This document shows, in pieces, positions 42,003 through 51,886 of a DNA stretch of 64,000 bases. Position 1 is the first letter of the stretch. The number at the start of each line of letters is the position of its first letter. Made by a program: the position numbers and the translations under genes. The stretch comes from Pasteurellaceae bacterium 15-036681. GTDB taxonomy: Bacteria > Pseudomonadota > Gammaproteobacteria > Enterobacterales > Pasteurellaceae. The notes beneath the pieces were generated by a model. That model had not been told where the DNA came from, did not search any database, and was given only the letters and a program-made list of their open reading frames with translations. The DNA lies in contig MQVI01000001.1 in the NCBI GenBank assembly GCA_002002485.1, forward strand, positions 62,001 through 126,000, given 5' to 3'.

Positions 42003-42965
42003 ATGTCTCATAAAAAAGTGGGCGTATTACTCGCGAATTTAGGTACACCAGATGAGCCAACAACACCAGCTGTTAAACGCTATTTAAAGCAATTTTTAAG
42101 TGATCCACGAGTCATTGATTTGCCTAAATGGAAATGGCAGTTTATTTTGAATTTTATGGTGCTCCCTAAACGTGCGCCAAAGGTTGCTCATGCATACAGT
42201 TCTATCTGGACAGACGATGGCTCACCACTACTTTCCATTTCTCGCCAACAACAAAAGGCCATTCAGAACTATTTCCATTATAAAGAGCAAAATGTCGTTG
42301 TTGAGCTAGGAATGAGCTATGGTAATCCCAGCATCAGCCATGCTGTCACTAATTTATTGGCACAGGGTGTAGAAAAAATAATAGTGTTGCCTCTCTACCC
42401 TCAATATAGCTCTACCACTACAGCCTCTGTTTTTGATGCTTTTGCTAAAGCACTTACTGAACATAAGAAAATGGTACCCTTTGAGTTTATTCATAACTAT
42501 CACAATGACCCCAACTATATCAAAGCATTAGCTAATACAATCACGCTTGATAAAGATGAGCTATTACTATTTTCATTCCATGGAATTCCTCAGCGCTACG
42601 AGACCGAAGGTGATTTCTATGCTAACCACTGTCGTCAAACAGCACATTTAGTTGCTGAAGAATTGGAATTAACCGAAAAACAGTGGCATCTTTCATTCCA
42701 ATCTCGCTTCGGAAAAGAGGAATGGCTGAAGCCTTATACCGATGAAACCTTGGAAAGTTTTCCAGCTAAAGGAATTAAAAAAGTTGCCGTTATTTGCCCC
42801 GGATTCTCTGCGGATTGTTTAGAAACGATTGAAGAAATTGCAGAAGAAAATCGAGAAAACTTTGAGAAAGCAGGTGGAATAAGCTATCGCTACATACCGG
42901 CTTTAAATGCGAGTGGCGATCATATTCAAGCATTGGTTAAGCTGATTGAGAAGAAGCTAGGTTAA
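42003..42965 (+). CDS. hemH: Ferrochelatase
   Basis: HemH inserts Fe2+ into protoporphyrin IX, the last step of haem synthesis. The 320-residue product (E. coli 320) has KVGVLLANLGTPDEPTTPAV at the N-terminus, YSSTTTASVFDAFAKAL, the active-site His region LLLFSFHGIPQRYE (about residue 185-198) and the signature acidic residue region CPGFSADCLETIEEIAEENR (about 265-284). Many Pasteurellaceae lack early haem-synthesis genes; the presence of hemH alone does not settle that here. An AAGGAACTCTT ribosome-binding site is present. Confidence 0.96.
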   Translation: MSHKKVGVLLANLGTPDEPTTPAVKRYLKQFLSDPRVIDLPKWKWQFILNFMVLPKRAPKVAHAYSSIWTDDGSPLLSISRQQQKAIQNYFHYKEQNVVVELGMSYGNPSISHAVTNLLAQGVEKIIVLPLYPQYSSTTTASVFDAFAKALTEHKKMVPFEFIHNYHNDPNYIKALANTITLDKDELLLFSFHGIPQRYETEGDFYANHCRQTAHLVAEELELTEKQWHLSFQSRFGKEEWLKPYTDETLESFPAKGIKKVAVICPGFSADCLETIEEIAEENRENFEKAGGISYRYIPALNASGDHIQALVKLIEKKLG

Positions 42966-42992
42966 CTCTGAAACAAACCAAAACTAATAGCA

Positions 42993-43045
42993 AAGCGGTC
43001 AGATATTAGGGATTTTTGCAAAATTTCCGTAAAATCTGACCGCTT
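42993..43045 (+). terminator. Uptake-sequence pair forming a hairpin after hemH
   Basis: AAGCGGTCAGAT (42993-43004) and ATCTGACCGCTT (43034-43045) are exact complements. The intervening sequence holds TTTTTGCAAAATTTCCGT. This has the full extended Apl-type uptake sequence in both orientations, like 7820-7864. It lies between the convergent hemH and valS genes. Confidence 0.7.
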
Positions 43046-43058
43046 GTTATTGGTTAAT

Positions 43059-43078
43059 GATGGGCAAGGATGCCCATC
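43059..43078 (+). repeat. Short palindromic intergenic repeat
   Basis: GATGGGCA-AGGA-TGCCCATC is a perfect 8-bp dyad immediately after valS (minus strand). The same GGGCA-AGGA-TGCCC core is seen at 18926-18941, and a related half-copy is at 59936-59954. Confidence 0.7.
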
Positions 43079-43082
43079 TACG

Positions 43083-45941
43083 CTATAAAGCCTCAATCGC
43101 TTTATATTGCGCTTTCAGTTTTTCTAAACCTTCTTGGTAGCCTTGCATTTTTTCGCGCTCTTTAACAATTACTGCTTCAGGGGCTTTTGCGACAAAGGCT
43201 TCGTTGCCAAGTTTGTTTTCGATACGGCTGATTTCACCTTGCTGTTTCTCGATCTCTTTAGTTAAACGAGCGAGCTCAGCGTCTTTATTGATAAAGCCAG
43301 CCATTGGTACGAATAACTCTGCGCTACCCACTAATTTCGCCACTGATAATGGTGCTTCTTCGCCTTTGTTTAGGGTTGAAACATTATCCAGTTTCGCCAT
43401 AGCTTGTAATAACGCTTTGTTGCTTTCTAATACCGTTAATTCTTCCGCTGATAAGTTACGTAAGATTAAATCTAAACCTTTACTTGGCGCGATGTTGCTT
43501 TCTGCACGAATATTACGTACTGCAACAATGATCTCTTTGATCCAGTTGATCTGTTTTTCCGCTTCCTCATCAGTCGCTTCTGCTTTCGGGAATGGTTGTA
43601 ACATAATGGTATCACCATCCACGCCTGCAAAGCCTTTCACTTGTTGCCAGATTTCTTCAGTGATAAATGGCATTACTGGGTGAGTTAAGCGTAATAACTT
43701 CTCTAACACATTCACAAGGGTCTTACTTGCGCCACGTTTTTGAGAGCTCGTACCTGTTGCGAATACCGGTTTAGTTAATTCTAAGTACCAGTCACAGAAT
43801 TGGTTCCAAGTGAATTCATATAACGCATTTGCCACTAAGTCGAAACGGTATTGGCTTAACGCTGTGCGGAATGTTTCTACCGTGCGGTTGAATTCCGATT
43901 GGATCCAGCGGTCTGCTAAGCTGTATTCCACGTCGCCTTCGCTTAGATCTAATTTATCGTTGGTTAAAACGAAACGGCTCGCATTCCATAATTTATTACA
44001 GAAGTTGCGGTAACCTTCTAAACGTTTCATATCCCAGTTAATATCACGACCGTTACTTGCCAGTGCCGCTAGAGTGAAACGTAATGCGTCAGTACCGTGT
44101 GCTGCGATACCGTTCTCGAATTCTTTACGAGTTGCTTTAGCAATTTTCTCTGCTAATTGCGGCTGCATCATATTGCCGGTACGTTTTTCTAATAAATCTT
44201 CAAGGCTGATACCGTCAATCATATCGATTGGGTCTAATACGTTACCTTTCGATTTCGACATTTTTTGACCTTGCTCGTCACGAATCAGACCTGTCACATA
44301 TACCGTTTTGAATGGCACTTGCGGTTTACCGTTTTCATCTTTGATGAAGTGCATAGTAAACATAATCATACGTGCAACCCAGAAGAAGATGATGTCAAAA
44401 CCAGTGATTAACACATCCGTCGGGTGGAACATTTTTAAGTCTTTAGTTTGTTCCGGCCAGCCTAACGTTGAGAATGTCCATAAACCTGATGAGAACCACG
44501 TATCAAGCACGTCTTCATCTTGTTTTAACACTAAATCTGCCGGTAAGTTGTGTTTTGCACGTACTTCCGCTTCATCACGTGCTACGTAAACGTTGCCCGC
44601 TTCGTCATACCACGCAGGGATACGGTGCCCCCACCATAATTGGCGAGAGATACACCAGTCTTGGATATCACGCATCCAAGAGAAGTAAAGGTTTTCATAC
44701 TGTTTCGGTACGAATTGGATTTCGCCGTCTTCCACCGCTTTGGTTGCGACTTCTGCAAGTGGTTTCACGCTCACATACCATTGGTCTGTTAGCATTGGTT
44801 CGATTGGCACACCGCCACGGTCGCCGTAAGGCACTTTTAAGTCGTGCGGTTTGATTTCATCTAATAAACCTAATGCTTCAAAGTCAGCCACGATCTTCTT
44901 ACGTGCTGCGAAACGCTCTAAACCTTGATAATCCGCAGGGATTTTCGCTTCGTAAGTCGCTAATGGTTTACCGTCTGTGCCGATAATTTCTGCTTCCGCA
45001 CGAATATCCGCATTTAAGGTTAATACGTTTACCATTGGTAATTGGTGACGTTTACCCACTTCGTAGTCGTTAAAGTCGTGGGCAGGGGTGATTTTTACCA
45101 CACCGGTACCGAATTCACGATCCACATAGTCATCAGCGATAATCGGGATTTCACGGTTTGCTAATGGTAATACCACAGTTTTACCGATAAGTGATTGATA
45201 ACGCTCATCTTCTGGGTGAACGGCAACGGCTGTATCACCTAACATGGTTTCAGGACGAGTCGTTGCAACTACTAAGTAATCTTTGCCATCAGCGGTTTTT
45301 GCACCATTTGCTAATGGGTAACGGAAATGCCAAAGTGAGCCTTTGCTCTCTTTGTTTTCAACTTCTAAATCTGAAATCGCAGTGTGAAGTTTCGGGTCCC
45401 AGTTTACGAGGCGTTTACCACGATAAATTAAGCCTTCTTCGTGTAAACGAACGAACACTTCTTTCACCGCATTAGATAAACCTTCGTCCATAGTGAAACG
45501 TTCACGATCCCAGTCGATTGAGTTCCCTAAACGGCGCATTTGTTGGCTGATTGTGCCACCTGAGTATGCTTTCCAATCCCAGATTTTTTCAATAAATGCT
45601 TCACGGCCGTAATCGTGGCGAGTTTTGTTCTCTTCCGCCGCAATTTTACGCTCAACCACCATCTGCGTTGCGATACCCGCGTGGTCAGTACCTGTCTGCC
45701 ATAGGGTATTGTTGCCTTCCATACGGTTAAAACGGATTAAAGTATCCATTAACGTTTGTTGGAAAGCGTGGCCCATATGTAAGCTACCGGTTACATTTGG
45801 CGGCGGAATTGCGATACAGTAACTAGGTACGTCTGGGTTTTCATTCGGTTTAAAATAACCTTGCTCTTCCCAGTGTTTATAAAGTGCTTGTTCTACCGCA
45901 GACGCATCAAAGCGATCTGCCATTTCAAATTTTTGTGTCAT
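43083..45941 (-). CDS. valS: Valyl-tRNA synthetase
   Basis: ValS charges tRNA-Val. The 952-residue product (E. coli 951) starts [20 protein letters not shown], with class I motifs [20 protein letters not shown] (HMGH, about residue 40) and [14 protein letters not shown] (about 553), the CP1 editing domain between them ([19 protein letters not shown]), the anticodon-binding domain, and a C-terminal coiled coil ([20 protein letters not shown], about 885-950). I chose the ATG at 45941, with AGAGAAAAACC upstream; the frame is open 14 codons further but without homology. In relatives holC directly precedes valS; here an extra gene lies between them. Confidence 0.97.
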   Translation of the reverse strand: MTQKFEMADRFDASAVEQALYKHWEEQGYFKPNENPDVPSYCIAIPPPNVTGSLHMGHAFQQTLMDTLIRFNRMEGNNTLWQTGTDHAGIATQMVVERKIAAEENKTRHDYGREAFIEKIWDWKAYSGGTISQQMRRLGNSIDWDRERFTMDEGLSNAVKEVFVRLHEEGLIYRGKRLVNWDPKLHTAISDLEVENKESKGSLWHFRYPLANGAKTADGKDYLVVATTRPETMLGDTAVAVHPEDERYQSLIGKTVVLPLANREIPIIADDYVDREFGTGVVKITPAHDFNDYEVGKRHQLPMVNVLTLNADIRAEAEIIGTDGKPLATYEAKIPADYQGLERFAARKKIVADFEALGLLDEIKPHDLKVPYGDRGGVPIEPMLTDQWYVSVKPLAEVATKAVEDGEIQFVPKQYENLYFSWMRDIQDWCISRQLWWGHRIPAWYDEAGNVYVARDEAEVRAKHNLPADLVLKQDEDVLDTWFSSGLWTFSTLGWPEQTKDLKMFHPTDVLITGFDIIFFWVARMIMFTMHFIKDENGKPQVPFKTVYVTGLIRDEQGQKMSKSKGNVLDPIDMIDGISLEDLLEKRTGNMMQPQLAEKIAKATRKEFENGIAAHGTDALRFTLAALASNGRDINWDMKRLEGYRNFCNKLWNASRFVLTNDKLDLSEGDVEYSLADRWIQSEFNRTVETFRTALSQYRFDLVANALYEFTWNQFCDWYLELTKPVFATGTSSQKRGASKTLVNVLEKLLRLTHPVMPFITEEIWQQVKGFAGVDGDTIMLQPFPKAEATDEEAEKQINWIKEIIVAVRNIRAESNIAPSKGLDLILRNLSAEELTVLESNKALLQAMAKLDNVSTLNKGEEAPLSVAKLVGSAELFVPMAGFINKDAELARLTKEIEKQQGEISRIENKLGNEAFVAKAPEAVIVKEREKMQGYQEGLEKLKAQYKAIEAL

Positions 45942-46074
45942 TGGTTTTTCTCTATGTATTATAAATATTAAACAGCGATACAAGACGAATGCCTTTATGA
46001 TTTGCTGAAATTAGAACTTGATTTATCGCATTATCGTTGTGTTCAAATATTCTGCTATTATTTTATCTTTCATA

Positions 46075-46560
46075 TCAATTCTTCTCTTCGCTTGAGTACA
46101 CTAATTTACCGTTGTTTTCTAGCCATTTTAATAAGAAATTAACATGAGCTATATCATTCTTACAATTTTCTAATTGTCGTTTTACCTCATTTAACACGTC
46201 TGGTATAGAGACCTCCCAAATTTGTTCTATTTCCAGATGAGTTTTAAATATCCCAAAATAAAAAGCCTTGTTTCTAGTTACTCGAGTTAGGTTATTAGGT
46301 GTAACTCTATCCATTTGAAAGCTACAACCTCTATTATTTCTCGTATTTACTCGTCTTATACTTGCTAAATACTCATAAAAATGTCCATCAATATCTTTAG
46401 CATCTGGTAAATCTTTTTGCGGCACTAATTGATGTCCTAATATTTCTGCCATAATCAATTCTTTGATTATCCCAGGTTGTAAAATATTCGTAATTCCAAA
46501 ATTTTTTTCTGCAATTTGTTGTACTTCAATGAGTTTTCCCATAATTTCTGATGAGGACAT
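46075..46560 (-). CDS. Unknown protein inserted between holC and valS; nuclease-like features
   Basis: The 161-residue product has a layout reminiscent of PD-(D/E)XK restriction-type nucleases: an acidic helix IIKELIMAEILGHQLVPQKD (Glu34), then KDIDGHFYEYLASIRR (Asp56/Asp58, Glu63) followed by CSFQMDRVT and LTRVTRNKAFYFGIFKTH, and EIEQIWEVSIPDVLNEV. The expected catalytic Lys after Glu63 is Leu, so if related it may be inactive or use a migrated residue. There is no methyltransferase partner. A good TAGGAGATAAAAT ribosome-binding site precedes the ATG. It is AT-rich, flanked on one side by a MITE-like repeat, and splits the holC-valS pair, so horizontal acquisition is likely. The function is unproven. 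Confidence 0.5.
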   Translation of the reverse strand: MSSSEIMGKLIEVQQIAEKNFGITNILQPGIIKELIMAEILGHQLVPQKDLPDAKDIDGHFYEYLASIRRVNTRNNRGCSFQMDRVTPNNLTRVTRNKAFYFGIFKTHLEIEQIWEVSIPDVLNEVKRQLENCKNDIAHVNFLLKWLENNGKLVYSSEEKN

Positions 46561-46621
46561 ATTTTATCTCCTAAGTCATTATAAAATTTACGAGGTTAAA
46601 AGAAATCTAAGAAAATCCTAC

Positions 46622-46661
46622 CTTGTCGCAAAGCGACAACATTATGCTTAACCCCGTACGT
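46622..46661. repeat. Two short palindromes beside the inserted gene
   Basis: TTGTCGC-AAA-GCGACAA and CCCCGTAC-GTA-GTACGGGG are perfect hairpins, 7 and 8 bp, between the unknown gene and the larger inverted repeat. Neither is followed by a T tract. Confidence 0.7.
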
Positions 46662-46708
46662 AGTACGGGGGATTAGCAAGAATTCACTCTCCCACTCCGT
46701 TTTCTCTG

Positions 46709-46888
46709 CTGTCAAATCTCCCCTAGCCCCTCTTTTCTAAAGAGGGGGACTGATCTCGCTAGGGATTTGAGGTCAGTGGTAATCGTCAGCAACCATTCAG
46801 TGCATTAGTGAATTAGTCAGATGATTTATAAATTTTCTTTAAACTAACTCCCCTCTTTAGCAAAGAGGGGTAGGGGGAGATTTGGCAG
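46709..46888. mobile_element. MITE-like element: inverted pair of the CTGACAAATCTCCCC repeat
   Basis: The left end (46709-46748) reads CTGTCAAATCTCCCCTAG then CCCCTCTTTTCTAAAGAGGGG. The right end (46850-46888) is its inverted near-copy, ending in GGGGAGATTTGGCAG. The 180-bp unit has no reading frame. Single copies of the same end are found at 4441-4533, 4592-4684 and (diverged) 5523-5567. Non-autonomous miniature transposon is an inference from the terminal inverted repeats; no target duplication was identified. Confidence 0.5.
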
Positions 46889-46925
46889 TATCAATCTTCG
46901 CTCATAACCAATAAAAGATTTATAA

Positions 46926-47363
46926 CTATGCCTGCTCCGTCACCAACTGCCATCCAAGTTGTCGATACTGTTTATATCGCTCACGTGCCAGAGCTTTTTG
47001 CTCTTCATTCACTGGCACAAAATCAATAATTTGATTAAAGCTATTAATAAAGTCAGGTAATTGGCTTTGTAGTGAAATCAAAATATCACGGCGTTGTGCA
47101 TTGCGTTTACCTTGCCAACTGATTTCAATTGGGGTGGCATAGGTTGTAATTTCACCTGAAAGATTATGAGGCACAAATTGATCGGGATCTCTTGCCCAAA
47201 GTACATCATCAAGGCGTAATGCTTGTTCTTCATTTTCGCAAGAAATAATGACACATTTACCTAAGCGCCATGCTTTTGCTGCTAAATCACAGGCAAGCGC
47301 TTCTTGGGCAGAAAGTTCGCCCTCAGTTTCTTGGCTAAGTAGGTAAAATTGGACTTGTTTCAC
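46926..47363 (-). CDS. holC: DNA polymerase III chi subunit
   Basis: Chi links the clamp loader to single-stranded DNA-binding protein during replication. The 145-residue product (E. coli 147) begins VKQVQFYLLSQETEGELSAQ, contains CDLAAKAWRLGKCVIISCEN and the conserved LDDVLWARDPDQFVPHNLSG (about residues 50-69), and ends ERYKQYRQLGWQLVTEQA. The GTG at 47363 with AGGA upstream is preferred to the earlier in-frame TTG. It is normally followed by valS; here the pair is interrupted by 0.98 kb of accessory DNA. Confidence 0.93.
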   Translation of the reverse strand: MKQVQFYLLSQETEGELSAQEALACDLAAKAWRLGKCVIISCENEEQALRLDDVLWARDPDQFVPHNLSGEITTYATPIEISWQGKRNAQRRDILISLQSQLPDFINSFNQIIDFVPVNEEQKALARERYKQYRQLGWQLVTEQA

Positions 47364-47421
47364 AATTAATCCTGTCAAAATATGCAGTTACAAAAGTGGG
47401 TAATTTTAACTGAATTAGTGA

Positions 47422-47458
47422 AAAAATAACAGCCAAACATCAAGGATATTTGGCTGTT
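47422..47458 (-). terminator. Terminator of znuA
   Basis: On the minus strand AACAGCCAAA and TTTGGCTGTT form a perfect 10-bp stem with an 11-base loop, followed by ATTTTTTC. It lies between znuA and holC. Confidence 0.92.
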
Positions 47459-47476
47459 AATATAGAAGAGATTTGA

Positions 47477-48421
47477 TTATTTAGCTAAACAGCTACTAAA
47501 TTGATCAGCAAGCGCTTGTAAGAATTGAGGATAAGCATCTTTACTCATTTCAATTTTTGCACCGAGTGGGTCAAGCTGGCCAACGCCAACACTCGTACCT
47601 TTACTTAAACTTTCAATCACTTTTGGAGTGAATTGTGGTTCTGCAAATAAACATTGTGCGCTGTGTTTTGCAATATCTTTCTTGATTTTATTTAAGGTTT
47701 TTGCCCCTGGCGCAATCGTTGGGTTGATTGTAAATGAACCTAGCGATTTTAAACCATAAGCCTCTTCAAAGTAGCCATAAGCATCGTGGAAAGTATAGTA
47801 CCCTTTCTCTTTTACCGCTGAAAGTTGTTTTTCGATTTCACCATGTTTAGTTGTTAAAGCAGCTTTAAAATTAGCGAGATTCTCAGCAATTTTTGCTTGC
47901 TTATCTGGCATTTGTTGGCTTAAGCGTTCTGCGATTTGTTCAGCAATTGTTACGCTGGTATTTGGCGACAACCAAATATGCCAGTTTTCATCATGACTAT
48001 GGTTATGTCCATGCTCATGCCCGTGTGCATGATCATGTTCATGCTCATGTTCGTGTTCATCTTTTTTCTCAGCTTTATGGTGTTCAGCATCATGTTCAAC
48101 TAATTCTTTGATTGCAGGAACATCTTCAAGAGTTAGTACTTTTTCTTTCGGTAATCGATCGATACTTTTTTCTAAGAAAGTTTCCATCTCTTCACCAATC
48201 CATACCACCAGCTGTGCAGACTGTAATTGCTCTACATCAGAAGGTTTTAAGCTGTAATCATGTGGTGATGCACTAACTGGTAATAATACTTTAGTGTCAG
48301 TTACACCATCGGTAATTGCGTTTGCGATAAATCCAAGTGGCTTAACTGTAGTTAATACATCTGCTTGTGATACAGCCGCCGCGCCTAATAAAGCGAGGGT
48401 TAAGGCAGTTCTTTTAAACAT
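47477..48421 (-). CDS. znuA: Zinc ABC transporter periplasmic binding protein ZnuA
   Basis: ZnuA captures Zn2+ in the periplasm for the ZnuBC importer. The 314-residue product has a Sec signal peptide (MFKRTALTLALLGAAAVSQA), the cluster A-I fold with metal-ligand His in VSASPHDYSLKPSDVEQL (about residue 53), a long charged His-rich loop (HEHEHEHDHAHGHEHGHNHS, about 122-141), a second ligand in WHIWLSPN and a third in YYTFHDAYGYFEEAYGLKS, and the C-terminal Cys pair (QCLFAEPQF and SSCLAK). znuB and znuC are not adjacent. No clear Zur box was recognised in the 140-base upstream gap. Confidence 0.94.
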   Translation of the reverse strand: MFKRTALTLALLGAAAVSQADVLTTVKPLGFIANAITDGVTDTKVLLPVSASPHDYSLKPSDVEQLQSAQLVVWIGEEMETFLEKSIDRLPKEKVLTLEDVPAIKELVEHDAEHHKAEKKDEHEHEHEHDHAHGHEHGHNHSHDENWHIWLSPNTSVTIAEQIAERLSQQMPDKQAKIAENLANFKAALTTKHGEIEKQLSAVKEKGYYTFHDAYGYFEEAYGLKSLGSFTINPTIAPGAKTLNKIKKDIAKHSAQCLFAEPQFTPKVIESLSKGTSVGVGQLDPLGAKIEMSKDAYPQFLQALADQFSSCLAK

Positions 48422-48551
48422 TATTTGTCTCCTTTTATAGAAAAGTTCGTAGATCTTAGCAGAACTAAAAAATAAATCTATAAATTTTTTATGGGTATTT
48501 ACAAATGAATATTGGACAACGGATATATGGACGGTAACAAGCGGTGATTTA

Positions 48552-48560
48552 TGCTATAAT
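48552..48560 (+). promoter_or_regulatory. Extended -10 promoter of ubiD
   Basis: TGCTATAAT matches the extended -10 consensus TGnTATAAT exactly. It lies 30 bases before the ubiD ATG; no -35 box is evident, as is common for this promoter class. An uptake-type CAAGCGGT word ends a few bases upstream. Confidence 0.6.
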
Positions 48561-48589
48561 TTTTGCAATTATTACCCATAGGTATTGTT

Positions 48590-50056
48590 ATGAAATATAA
48601 AAATCTACGTGATTTCTTGGAACAACTTGAGCAGAAAGGTGAGCTCAAGCGTATTAGCCAAGAAGTTGATCCCTATTTAGAGATGACAGAAATCGCCGAT
48701 CGCACTTTACGTAAAGGCGGTCCCGCGTTGCTATTTGAAAATCCGAAAGGCTATGATATGCCTGTGCTCTGTAATCTGTTTGGCACGCCTGATCGTGTGG
48801 CAATGGGGATGGGGCAGGAGAGTACGCAGGCGTTGCGTGAGCTAGGTAAGCTATTGGCATTTTTAAAAGAGCCTGAGCCACCAAAGGGATTTAAAGATCT
48901 GATGGGACAAATTCCCCAATGGAAACAGGTGCTGAATATGCCAAGTAAGGTGCTAGGTAAAGCCGATTGTCAGCAAGTGGTGATTTCGGGGGATGATGTT
49001 GATCTGTATAAACTACCGATTATGCACTGTTGGCCGGGAGATGTGGCTCCACTGGTAACTTGGGGCTTAACCATCACTCAAGGGCCTTATAAAAAACGTC
49101 TAAATTTAGGCATTTATCGTCAGCAATTAATTGCTAAGAATAAGCTGATTATGCGTTGGCTTTCACATCGTGGCGGTGCGTTGGATTTCCAAGAGTGGAA
49201 AGAGGCAAATCCAGGTAAGCCATTCCCAGTGTCAGTGGCATTAGGGGCTGATCCTGCCACCATTTTAGCAGCAGTAACCCCAATTCCAGATACACTGTCT
49301 GAATATGCTTTTGCAGGCTTATTACGAGGCAATAAAACCGAAGTAGTAAAATCAATCAGTAATGATTTAGAGGTGCCTGCAAGCGCTGAGATTGTGCTAG
49401 AAGGTTACATTGATTTAGAAGAAACCGCTTTAGAAGGACCTTATGGCGATCATACGGGTTACTATAATGAGCAGGAATATTTCCCTGTGTTTACCGTGAC
49501 CCATATCACTATGCGTAAGGACGCTATTTATCACTCCACCTACACAGGTCGTCCGCCTGATGAACCAGCGGTATTGGGTGAAGCGTTAAATGAGGTATTT
49601 ATCCCGATTTTACAAAAGCAATTCCCTGAAATTGTTGATTTCTACTTACCACCAGAGGGCTGTTCTTATCGCTTAGCGGTGGTCACAATTAAGAAACAGT
49701 ACGCAGGGCATGCAAAACGAGTGATGATGGGTGTGTGGTCTTTCTTGCGCCAGTTTATGTACACCAAATTTGTGATTGTGTGTGATGATGATGTCAATGC
49801 GCGTGATTGGAAAGATGTGATTTGGGCGATTACAACTCGCTGTGATCCAGCACGTGATACCACTATGATTGAACATACTCCGATTGACTATTTAGACTTC
49901 GCATCTCCCATCGCAGGCTTAGGCTCTAAGATGGGGATTGACGCGACAAATAAATGGCCTGGAGAAACTCAACGTGAATGGGGAACACCAATTCATAAAG
50001 ATCCAAAGATTGTGCAAAAAGTAGATGAAATGTGGGAAAGTTTAGAGATTGAATAG
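48590..50056 (+). CDS. ubiD: 3-octaprenyl-4-hydroxybenzoate decarboxylase
   Basis: UbiD removes the carboxyl group from the ubiquinone precursor, using prenylated FMN made by UbiX. The 488-residue product (E. coli 497) begins [20 protein letters not shown]. Family stretches include [35 protein letters not shown] (about 191-205), the catalytic region [20 protein letters not shown] with the Glu/Arg/Glu set (about 283-302) and [20 protein letters not shown] use the ATG at 48590; the frame open from 48563 includes the promoter. Confidence 0.96.
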   Translation: MKYKNLRDFLEQLEQKGELKRISQEVDPYLEMTEIADRTLRKGGPALLFENPKGYDMPVLCNLFGTPDRVAMGMGQESTQALRELGKLLAFLKEPEPPKGFKDLMGQIPQWKQVLNMPSKVLGKADCQQVVISGDDVDLYKLPIMHCWPGDVAPLVTWGLTITQGPYKKRLNLGIYRQQLIAKNKLIMRWLSHRGGALDFQEWKEANPGKPFPVSVALGADPATILAAVTPIPDTLSEYAFAGLLRGNKTEVVKSISNDLEVPASAEIVLEGYIDLEETALEGPYGDHTGYYNEQEYFPVFTVTHITMRKDAIYHSTYTGRPPDEPAVLGEALNEVFIPILQKQFPEIVDFYLPPEGCSYRLAVVTIKKQYAGHAKRVMMGVWSFLRQFMYTKFVIVCDDDVNARDWKDVIWAITTRCDPARDTTMIEHTPIDYLDFASPIAGLGSKMGIDATNKWPGETQREWGTPIHKDPKIVQKVDEMWESLEIE

Positions 50057-50180
50057 TTAAAATTTTCCTAGAAAAATAGCTTTAAAATAGCTATAATCTC
50101 GCGCTTTTTTAAGCTTTATCTAAATTTTTATCGGCGTGGTTTATTAACTGCGCCGTAGTTTTTCATAAGAGGAAAAAACA

Positions 50181-51233
50181 TTGATCAAACTTGGTCGTGG
50201 CTTTTTTGCCAAAATGATGGCAGTAACAGTAGCATTTTCTGCAATGAGTGCTCAGGCTGCTGAAAAACTTTATGTATATAACTGGACAGAATACGTTCCG
50301 TCTTCTTTGCTAGAGAAATTTACTAAAGAAACAGGGATTGAAGTAATCTACTCAACCTTTGAAAGTAATGAAGAAATGTTCTCTAAGCTCAAATTGGCGA
50401 ATGGCGCAGGCTATGACATAGTCTTCCCATCAAGCTATTATGTGGGCAAAATGGCAAAAGATGGCATGCTTGCGGAGATTGATAAAAACAAATTAAGTAA
50501 TATCAACAACGTCAGCAAAGAATTAATGGGCAAACCTTTTGACCCAGAAAATAAATACTCTCTCCCTTATGTTTACGGTTTAACCGGCATTGGGGTGAAT
50601 ACTTCTGAAATTGATCCAACAGCAATCACAAGTTGGGGCGATTTATGGAAGGACGAATTCAAAGGCAAATTATTGCTAATGAATGACTCTCGTGAGGTAT
50701 TCCACATGGCTTTATTATTAGACGGAAAATCGCCTAATAGTCAAAGCGAAGCGGAAATCAAAGCAGCTTACGAGCGTTTACAAAAACTTGTGCCGAACGT
50801 ACTTGTGTTCAACTCTGATTCACCAGAAATGCCTTATTTGCAAGGCGAAGTTTCAGTAGGAATGCAATGGACAGGTTCAGCATATAGAGCGAAACACGAA
50901 AATCCAGACTTACAATTTGTATTTCCAAAGGAAGGCGCAGTTGTGTGGATGGATAACTACGTGATTCCAAAAAATGCCAAAAATAAGGATGCAGCACATA
51001 AATTTATTGATTTCTTGCTCCGTCCTGAAAGTGCAAAAGAGGTGATTGAAACAATGGGCTTCTCAATGCCAAATGAAGGCGTGAAAGCGTTACTTCCTGC
51101 GGAAACCGTGAATGATCCATTAATCTTTCCACCTGTTGAAGAAATTGAAAAAGGTATTTTACAAGCAGATGTTGGCGATGCCGTCGATATCTATGAAAAA
51201 TACTGGAACTTATTAAGAACAAACCGCAAATAG
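50181..51233 (+). CDS. potD: Spermidine/putrescine-binding periplasmic protein (solitary PotD)
   Basis: PotD is the periplasmic receptor of the polyamine ABC importer. The 350-residue product has a Sec signal ([20 protein letters not shown]) and the family hallmarks [67 protein letters not shown] and [20 protein letters not shown]. The start is TTG at 50181 with a strong AAGAGGAAAAAAC site. No potABC genes flank it; Pasteurellaceae often carry extra potD copies apart from the transporter genes. satP follows 11 bases later on the same strand, suggesting co-transcription. Confidence 0.92.
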   Translation: MIKLGRGFFAKMMAVTVAFSAMSAQAAEKLYVYNWTEYVPSSLLEKFTKETGIEVIYSTFESNEEMFSKLKLANGAGYDIVFPSSYYVGKMAKDGMLAEIDKNKLSNINNVSKELMGKPFDPENKYSLPYVYGLTGIGVNTSEIDPTAITSWGDLWKDEFKGKLLLMNDSREVFHMALLLDGKSPNSQSEAEIKAAYERLQKLVPNVLVFNSDSPEMPYLQGEVSVGMQWTGSAYRAKHENPDLQFVFPKEGAVVWMDNYVIPKNAKNKDAAHKFIDFLLRPESAKEVIETMGFSMPNEGVKALLPAETVNDPLIFPPVEEIEKGILQADVGDAVDIYEKYWNLLRTNRK

Positions 51234-51244
51234 AGGTCTTTTAA

Positions 51245-51808
51245 ATGTCTGCTCACAATACAGCAACAGCAAACCCGGGTCCATTAGGTTTATGTGGATT
51301 CGCACTTACAACTTTTTTACTTAGCTTAATCAACAACGGCACATTTGGTGGCGAAAATGTTGGTTTAGTATTAGCAATGGGCTTCGCTTTTGGTGGTACA
51401 GCTCAAATGATCGCAGGTATGTTTGAATACTCAAAAGGTAATACTTTTGGTTTCACAGCATTCACTAGCTACGGTGCATTCTGGTGGTCATTCGCATTAT
51501 TCAAAGTATTCTTCGCTTCAACAGTTTCACCAGAGTTCATCGGTTGGTACTTAATGGCGTGGGGTACATTCACGTTAATGATGTTCGTGGGTACTTTAAC
51601 TAAACCACGTGCGTTACAAGCGATCTTCTTATCATTAACCATCACTTTCTACATTTTAGCAGCAGGTGATTTCACTGGTAACCACACTATCACAAACGTA
51701 GGCGGTAACTTTGGTTTATTAACGGCATTTTTAGCATTCTACTTAGCAGCAGCTGAGATCATCAACGAAAGCTTTGGTCGTACAGTATTACCAATCGGTG
51801 CGAAATAA
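51245..51808 (+). CDS. satP: Acetate/succinate uptake transporter SatP (YaaH family)
   Basis: SatP is a proton-coupled acetate/succinate channel-like transporter of the inner membrane. The 187-residue product (E. coli 188) has six hydrophobic segments and the AceTr signature NPGPLGLCGFALTTFLLSL (family motif NPxPLGL, about residues 11-29), followed by GFAFGGTAQMIAGMFEYSKG and FTAFTSYGAFWWSFAL. Its close spacing to potD suggests one transcript, and a strong terminator follows. Confidence 0.93.
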   Translation: MSAHNTATANPGPLGLCGFALTTFLLSLINNGTFGGENVGLVLAMGFAFGGTAQMIAGMFEYSKGNTFGFTAFTSYGAFWWSFALFKVFFASTVSPEFIGWYLMAWGTFTLMMFVGTLTKPRALQAIFLSLTITFYILAAGDFTGNHTITNVGGNFGLLTAFLAFYLAAAEIINESFGRTVLPIGAK

Positions 51809-51831
51809 TTTAGTATTTCAAGCAAAATAAG

Positions 51832-51867
51832 AAAAGCCCACAGGTTAAAAAATCTGTGGGCTTTTTT
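51832..51867 (+). terminator. Terminator of potD-satP
   Basis: AAAAGCCCACAG (51832-51843) and CTGTGGGCTTTT (51854-51865) form a perfect 12-bp stem with a 10-base loop, running into T6. It separates satP from the convergent recF. Confidence 0.95.
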
Positions 51868-51886
51868 CTACAATTTGGTAGTCAAT

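Noticed and set aside
44308-44854. Overlapping plus-strand frames opposite valS
   Set aside because: They fall within the valS catalytic domain and have no independent support.
47996-48066. Short-period repeat, possibly a tandem-repeat locus
   Set aside because: It encodes the His-rich loop of ZnuA in frame, a normal family feature; codons vary, so it is not a simple slippage tract.
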